Below are positions 5,672 through 7,961 of a DNA stretch of 7,961 bases, one piece after another. The stretch lies in assembly GCA_021805585.1 (NCBI GenBank), contig JAJZEY010000234.1:1-7961 (forward strand), in the 5' to 3' direction. A model generated the notes under the pieces. The model worked only from the letters and a program-made list of their open reading frames with translations. It was not told the DNA's origin and did not search any database. Within the stretch, counting starts at the first letter, position 1, and every line of letters starts with the position of its first letter. This stretch comes from Planctomycetota bacterium. GTDB lineage: Bacteria > Planctomycetota > Phycisphaerae > WQYP01. The position numbers and the translations under genes were made by a program.

Positions 5672-6651
5672 GCCGACGCTCCCGCCACGGGGGCGCTGTT
5701 CTGGCTGGTCTGCTGGGTCACCGACAGGAAGGCGTCTTCCAGGTCCTGCGGCACTTCACGAAACTGGGCCACGCTGCCGCCGGTTTGCATCAGCTTTCGT
5801 AACAATTCGCCCAAACCGGCTTCATCGGTGGTGGTGGAAAACCGCACGAGCGCCTCGGCCGGTGCGGGGCGAACGTCGGCAACGTTTTCCATGGTGGATA
5901 TCCGCTGTGCCACAGATGGAACATCCGCCGCACTGCTGAGTTGAATTTCAATAATGCGCCTTGCCCGGACCTGTTTCATGATCTGATCAAGCGAACCAAA
6001 CGCCCGCAGTTTTCCACCGGTCATAATGGCCACCATATTGCAGATGCGGGAAAGCTCCGGCAGAATATGGCTCGTGACAATCAATGTTTTTCCCGCGGCG
6101 GCGAGTTTCAGAAGCACTTCACGCATTTCCACCCGTGCCGTCGGGTCCAGCCCGTTGGCCGGCTCATCCAGAATAAGCACCGGCGGGTCGTGCAGCATAA
6201 TGCGCGATAACGCCACGCGCTGCTTCATGCCATGCGAAAGACTTTCCACAAACAGATCCGCCATATACGCCGCACCGGTCATATCCATGGCGGCGTTCAT
6301 GCGGGCCTGGCGTGCCTTCCGCGGAATGCCAAACGCGGCACCGAAAAAATCCAGGTATTCCCGCACCCGCATGTTTTCATATAATCCGAAAGTATCCGGC
6401 ATATACCCGACCAGCCGCTTGATCTTCCGCGTTTCGGTCGTGCAGTTGACTCCGCAAATCGTGGCCGTGCCGCTGGTCGGACGGCTTAAACCCACCAGAA
6501 TTTTGATGGTGGTGGTTTTTCCGGCACCATTGGGGCCGATAAAGCCCAGAATCTGTCCCGCCTGGAGTTCTATGGACAGATTGTCCAGAGCTGTAAAATC
6601 TCCGTAGCGTTTGGTCAGGGCTTCAGCTTTAATGACTGTCTGACTGATCAT
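5668..6651 (-). CDS. ABC transporter ATP-binding protein (ABC-2 exporter type)
   Basis: This 327-residue cytoplasmic ATPase energises the permease encoded downstream. All core motifs are present: A-loop Tyr16 (TKRYG), Walker A GPNGAGKT (39-46), signature LSHGMKQR (138-145), Walker B VLILDEP (158-164), D-loop GLDP (167-170) and H-loop His195 (TSH). At the Q-loop the usual Gln/Glu is Asp86 (GYMPD, 82-86), a variant that I recall from relatives of the gliding-type and multidrug ABC-2 ATPases. A C-terminal extension (about 230-327) with alternating strands resembles the regulatory tail common in ABC-2 ATPases, including EVPQDLEDAFLSVT (299-312) before a disordered Ser/Ala/Gln tail. The start is supported by AGGA (6662-6659), 7 nt before the ATG. 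Two TATAAT boxes in the AT-rich gap upstream suggest that it can be transcribed separately from the preceding gene. The 4-bp overlap with the permease implies translational coupling. Confidence 0.96.
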   Translation of the reverse strand: MISQTVIKAEALTKRYGDFTALDNLSIELQAGQILGFIGPNGAGKTTTIKILVGLSRPTSGTATICGVNCTTETRKIKRLVGYMPDTFGLYENMRVREYLDFFGAAFGIPRKARQARMNAAMDMTGAAYMADLFVESLSHGMKQRVALSRIMLHDPPVLILDEPANGLDPTARVEMREVLLKLAAAGKTLIVTSHILPELSRICNMVAIMTGGKLRAFGSLDQIMKQVRARRIIEIQLSSAADVPSVAQRISTMENVADVRPAPAEALVRFSTTTDEAGLGELLRKLMQTGGSVAQFREVPQDLEDAFLSVTQQTSQNSAPVAGASA

Positions 6652-6698
6652 GCATAAATCCTATATATTATACGACATATCTATATTATACTCGAATC
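6652..6698 (-). promoter_or_regulatory. AT-rich gap with two TATAAT boxes before the ABC ATPase
   Basis: On the minus strand, TATAAT occurs at 6690-6685 and again at 6672-6667. They are part of a 10-bp direct repeat (plus-strand TATATTATAC at 6664-6673 and 6682-6691), 18 bp apart. Either is a perfect -10 hexamer, and the surrounding 38 bp are almost pure A/T in a GC-rich region. For the proximal box the best -35 is weak (TCGAGT, 6695-6690, spacer 17). For the distal box no convincing -35 was found. A start from the distal box would leave a leader of about 27 nt carrying the AGGA ribosome site. The repeat could alternatively be an operator. Confidence 0.5.
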
Positions 6699-7961
6699 CT
6701 AAAAGCCGGAATGGGCCGGTTCGGTTCCATCCGCCGCCAGCCGCACAGATTGCATTTCCCACGACTTGGCCAGGGAATTGCCGCCACCGATTCGAAGTTC
6801 CATATCCAGGCCGCCGTCTGGGCCGCATTGTGGTGTGGTCCGACCGTGCAGCACAATCGTCAGCCGCTGGGCTGGCGAAGCAATCCGGTCTGCCAGCACC
6901 CAGCCGGTCCGGGTCCTTACACGGATCGTCAACGGACGGCCCGCCGCGCTAATCCGGACCGTCAGTCGGGCCTGTGTCAGGTGCAAATGCCGTTCACTTG
7001 CGGGTAATTGAAAATCTATATAAATGCGAGCCCCGCGCGATACGTGTTGAATCCACCGGTGACGCTGGGGCTCATACACCGTGCTTATCGCGTGCTGGCG
7101 CGGGCCCCGGATCAAATGAAACGGCAGGAACGGCCAGGGAATATGCACCCTGCCGCCAGATCGCTGCGGCCGCAAAGCCACCGGCATCTGGACGACTGTG
7201 CGGGTGTAACGGATCGGCTTGCCGGAAAGTGTTACCGGATCCGTCCAGGCGCTGGTCTGGCATAAAATAACGGGCGAATAAATTCCTCGCCGCACAATCG
7301 AACGGTATACGCGCCCCAGGGATCGTTGAGTGCCCGTCAGCAGACCGGCCGCAAGATACTGGCCGCGCGGCAGAATGGATGCGTCGGTGAAAACCAGGCG
7401 GGTCGCGGCCGCATTCCGTACGGCCAGTACCCCCATTGGCGCGGCAAGGCTGATATCTTTCATGCCTGCGGCCACCAGCGGCGCGACGTTGATATATAGA
7501 CCTTTGGTGCCGAAATGCCCGTACACCGGCCGCAATGAATTTTGCGGCATAACCGCATGATATCGCAGAAGCAACGGCGCGCCCGATGCCAGCCTCAGGT
7601 TTCGGAGTTGCATCGCGCCGTTGGAACCGCATTGAACAACCAGGCGGTTCTGCCGCGCCAACGTCCGTTGGGAACCAAGCCATGCCGATGCGCTTACGGT
7701 CATGTCGCTGGTGATCTGTCGGGGGCTGAAATTGGCGCAGACTCCGCTGATTACCATTTGTTTCATGGCGGGAATCGTTCGGGCTATCTGCGCGGCGGAA
7801 CTGGTTAATCCGACGCGGCCGCGTTCCATTCGGCCCAGCAGAAACAGCAGCACACTGGCGCACACCACGCCACCCAATAGAATGGCGGCGACCCATTCCA
7901 TGTGGCGCCGCTGCTTCGCCCAGATTGCCCCACCCGTCAGCAGCAACAGAAGGCCGATCAG
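6699..7961 (-). CDS. Membrane protein with large extracytoplasmic domain (C-terminal part)
   Basis: The frame is open to the right edge, and 420 codons are visible before the TAG at 6701-6699. Counting from the edge, residues 1-15 (LIGLLLLLTGG and on) form a membrane helix. KQRR (16-19) is a positive cytoplasmic loop and 24-43 (VAAILLGGVVCASVLLFLLG) a second helix, which places residues 44-420 outside the cytoplasm. That domain looks beta-rich and shows NFSPRQ (77-82), FGTKGLYI (150-157) and HIPWPFLPF (273-281). The layout of two helices joined by a basic loop, then a long beta-rich domain, resembles unnamed planctomycete membrane proteins encoded beside ABC-2 and MoxR/DUF58/VWA genes. This comparison is from memory and not proven. 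An internal ATG at 7901 could start a one-helix version, but the hydrophobic, in-frame sequence upstream makes a longer gene more likely. The function is unknown. The next gene, the ATPase, begins 47 bp downstream on the same strand. Confidence 0.8.
   Translation of the reverse strand: MIGLLLLLTGGAIWAKQRRHMEWVAAILLGGVVCASVLLFLLGRMERGRVGLTSSAAQIARTIPAMKQMVISGVCANFSPRQITSDMTVSASAWLGSQRTLARQNRLVVQCGSNGAMQLRNLRLASGAPLLLRYHAVMPQNSLRPVYGHFGTKGLYINVAPLVAAGMKDISLAAPMGVLAVRNAAATRLVFTDASILPRGQYLAAGLLTGTQRSLGRVYRSIVRRGIYSPVILCQTSAWTDPVTLSGKPIRYTRTVVQMPVALRPQRSGGRVHIPWPFLPFHLIRGPRQHAISTVYEPQRHRWIQHVSRGARIYIDFQLPASERHLHLTQARLTVRISAAGRPLTIRVRTRTGWVLADRIASPAQRLTIVLHGRTTPQCGPDGGLDMELRIGGGNSLAKSWEMQSVRLAADGTEPAHSGF

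Noticed and set aside
7072..7896. Minus-strand open frame of 274 codons overlapping the membrane-protein gene
   Set aside because: It lies on the same strand in another frame, is rich in Arg/Gly/Ser with no hydrophobic segments, and is contained within the better-supported longer frame that has membrane helices.

Overview
The window reads as a GC-rich bacterial chromosome segment, most likely from a planctomycete (perhaps Phycisphaerae). This is an inference from the RHS-core fragment typical of those genomes, the weak use of Shine-Dalgarno sites, the double-length ABC-2 permease next to HEAT-repeat and large membrane-anchored proteins, and the short AT-rich intergenic repeats. No rRNA or other decisive marker is present.

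Layout. Positions 1-231 (minus strand) hold the edge of an RHS/YD-repeat coding segment that runs off the left end and looks 5'-truncated. Positions 232-946 contain no convincing gene. This stretch has a small AAATTTG tandem repeat, a weak hairpin/T-tract and, from about 613 to 902, a run of inverted repeats that could fold as RNA. Positions 947-1984 (plus) encode a stand-alone ADP-dependent NAD(P)H-hydrate dehydratase, a metabolite-repair enzyme, with an unusual internal low-complexity insertion. It converges, with only 11 bp between stop codons, on a four-gene minus-strand cluster filling 1996-7961.

The minus-strand cluster, in transcription order, is: (i) the C-terminal part of a membrane protein with two membrane segments and a large extracytoplasmic domain, entering from the right edge; (ii) an ABC transporter ATPase; (iii) an ABC-2 type permease in which two complete membrane modules are fused in tandem; (iv) an exported protein built mostly of HEAT-like helical repeats. 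The ATPase and permease overlap by 4 bp (ATGA) and are surely co-translated. A 47-bp, very AT-rich gap with two TATAAT boxes separates gene (i) from the ATPase and probably carries an internal promoter. Together (ii) and (iii) should form an ABC exporter or a mechanotransducing membrane complex. Genes (i) and (iv) are candidate partners on the outer face of the membrane. The substrate cannot be read from sequence.

The points most worth a second look are the hairpin-rich leader region 613-902, the ABC cluster as a possible envelope system of unknown role, the insertion in the dehydratase and the orphan RHS fragment.
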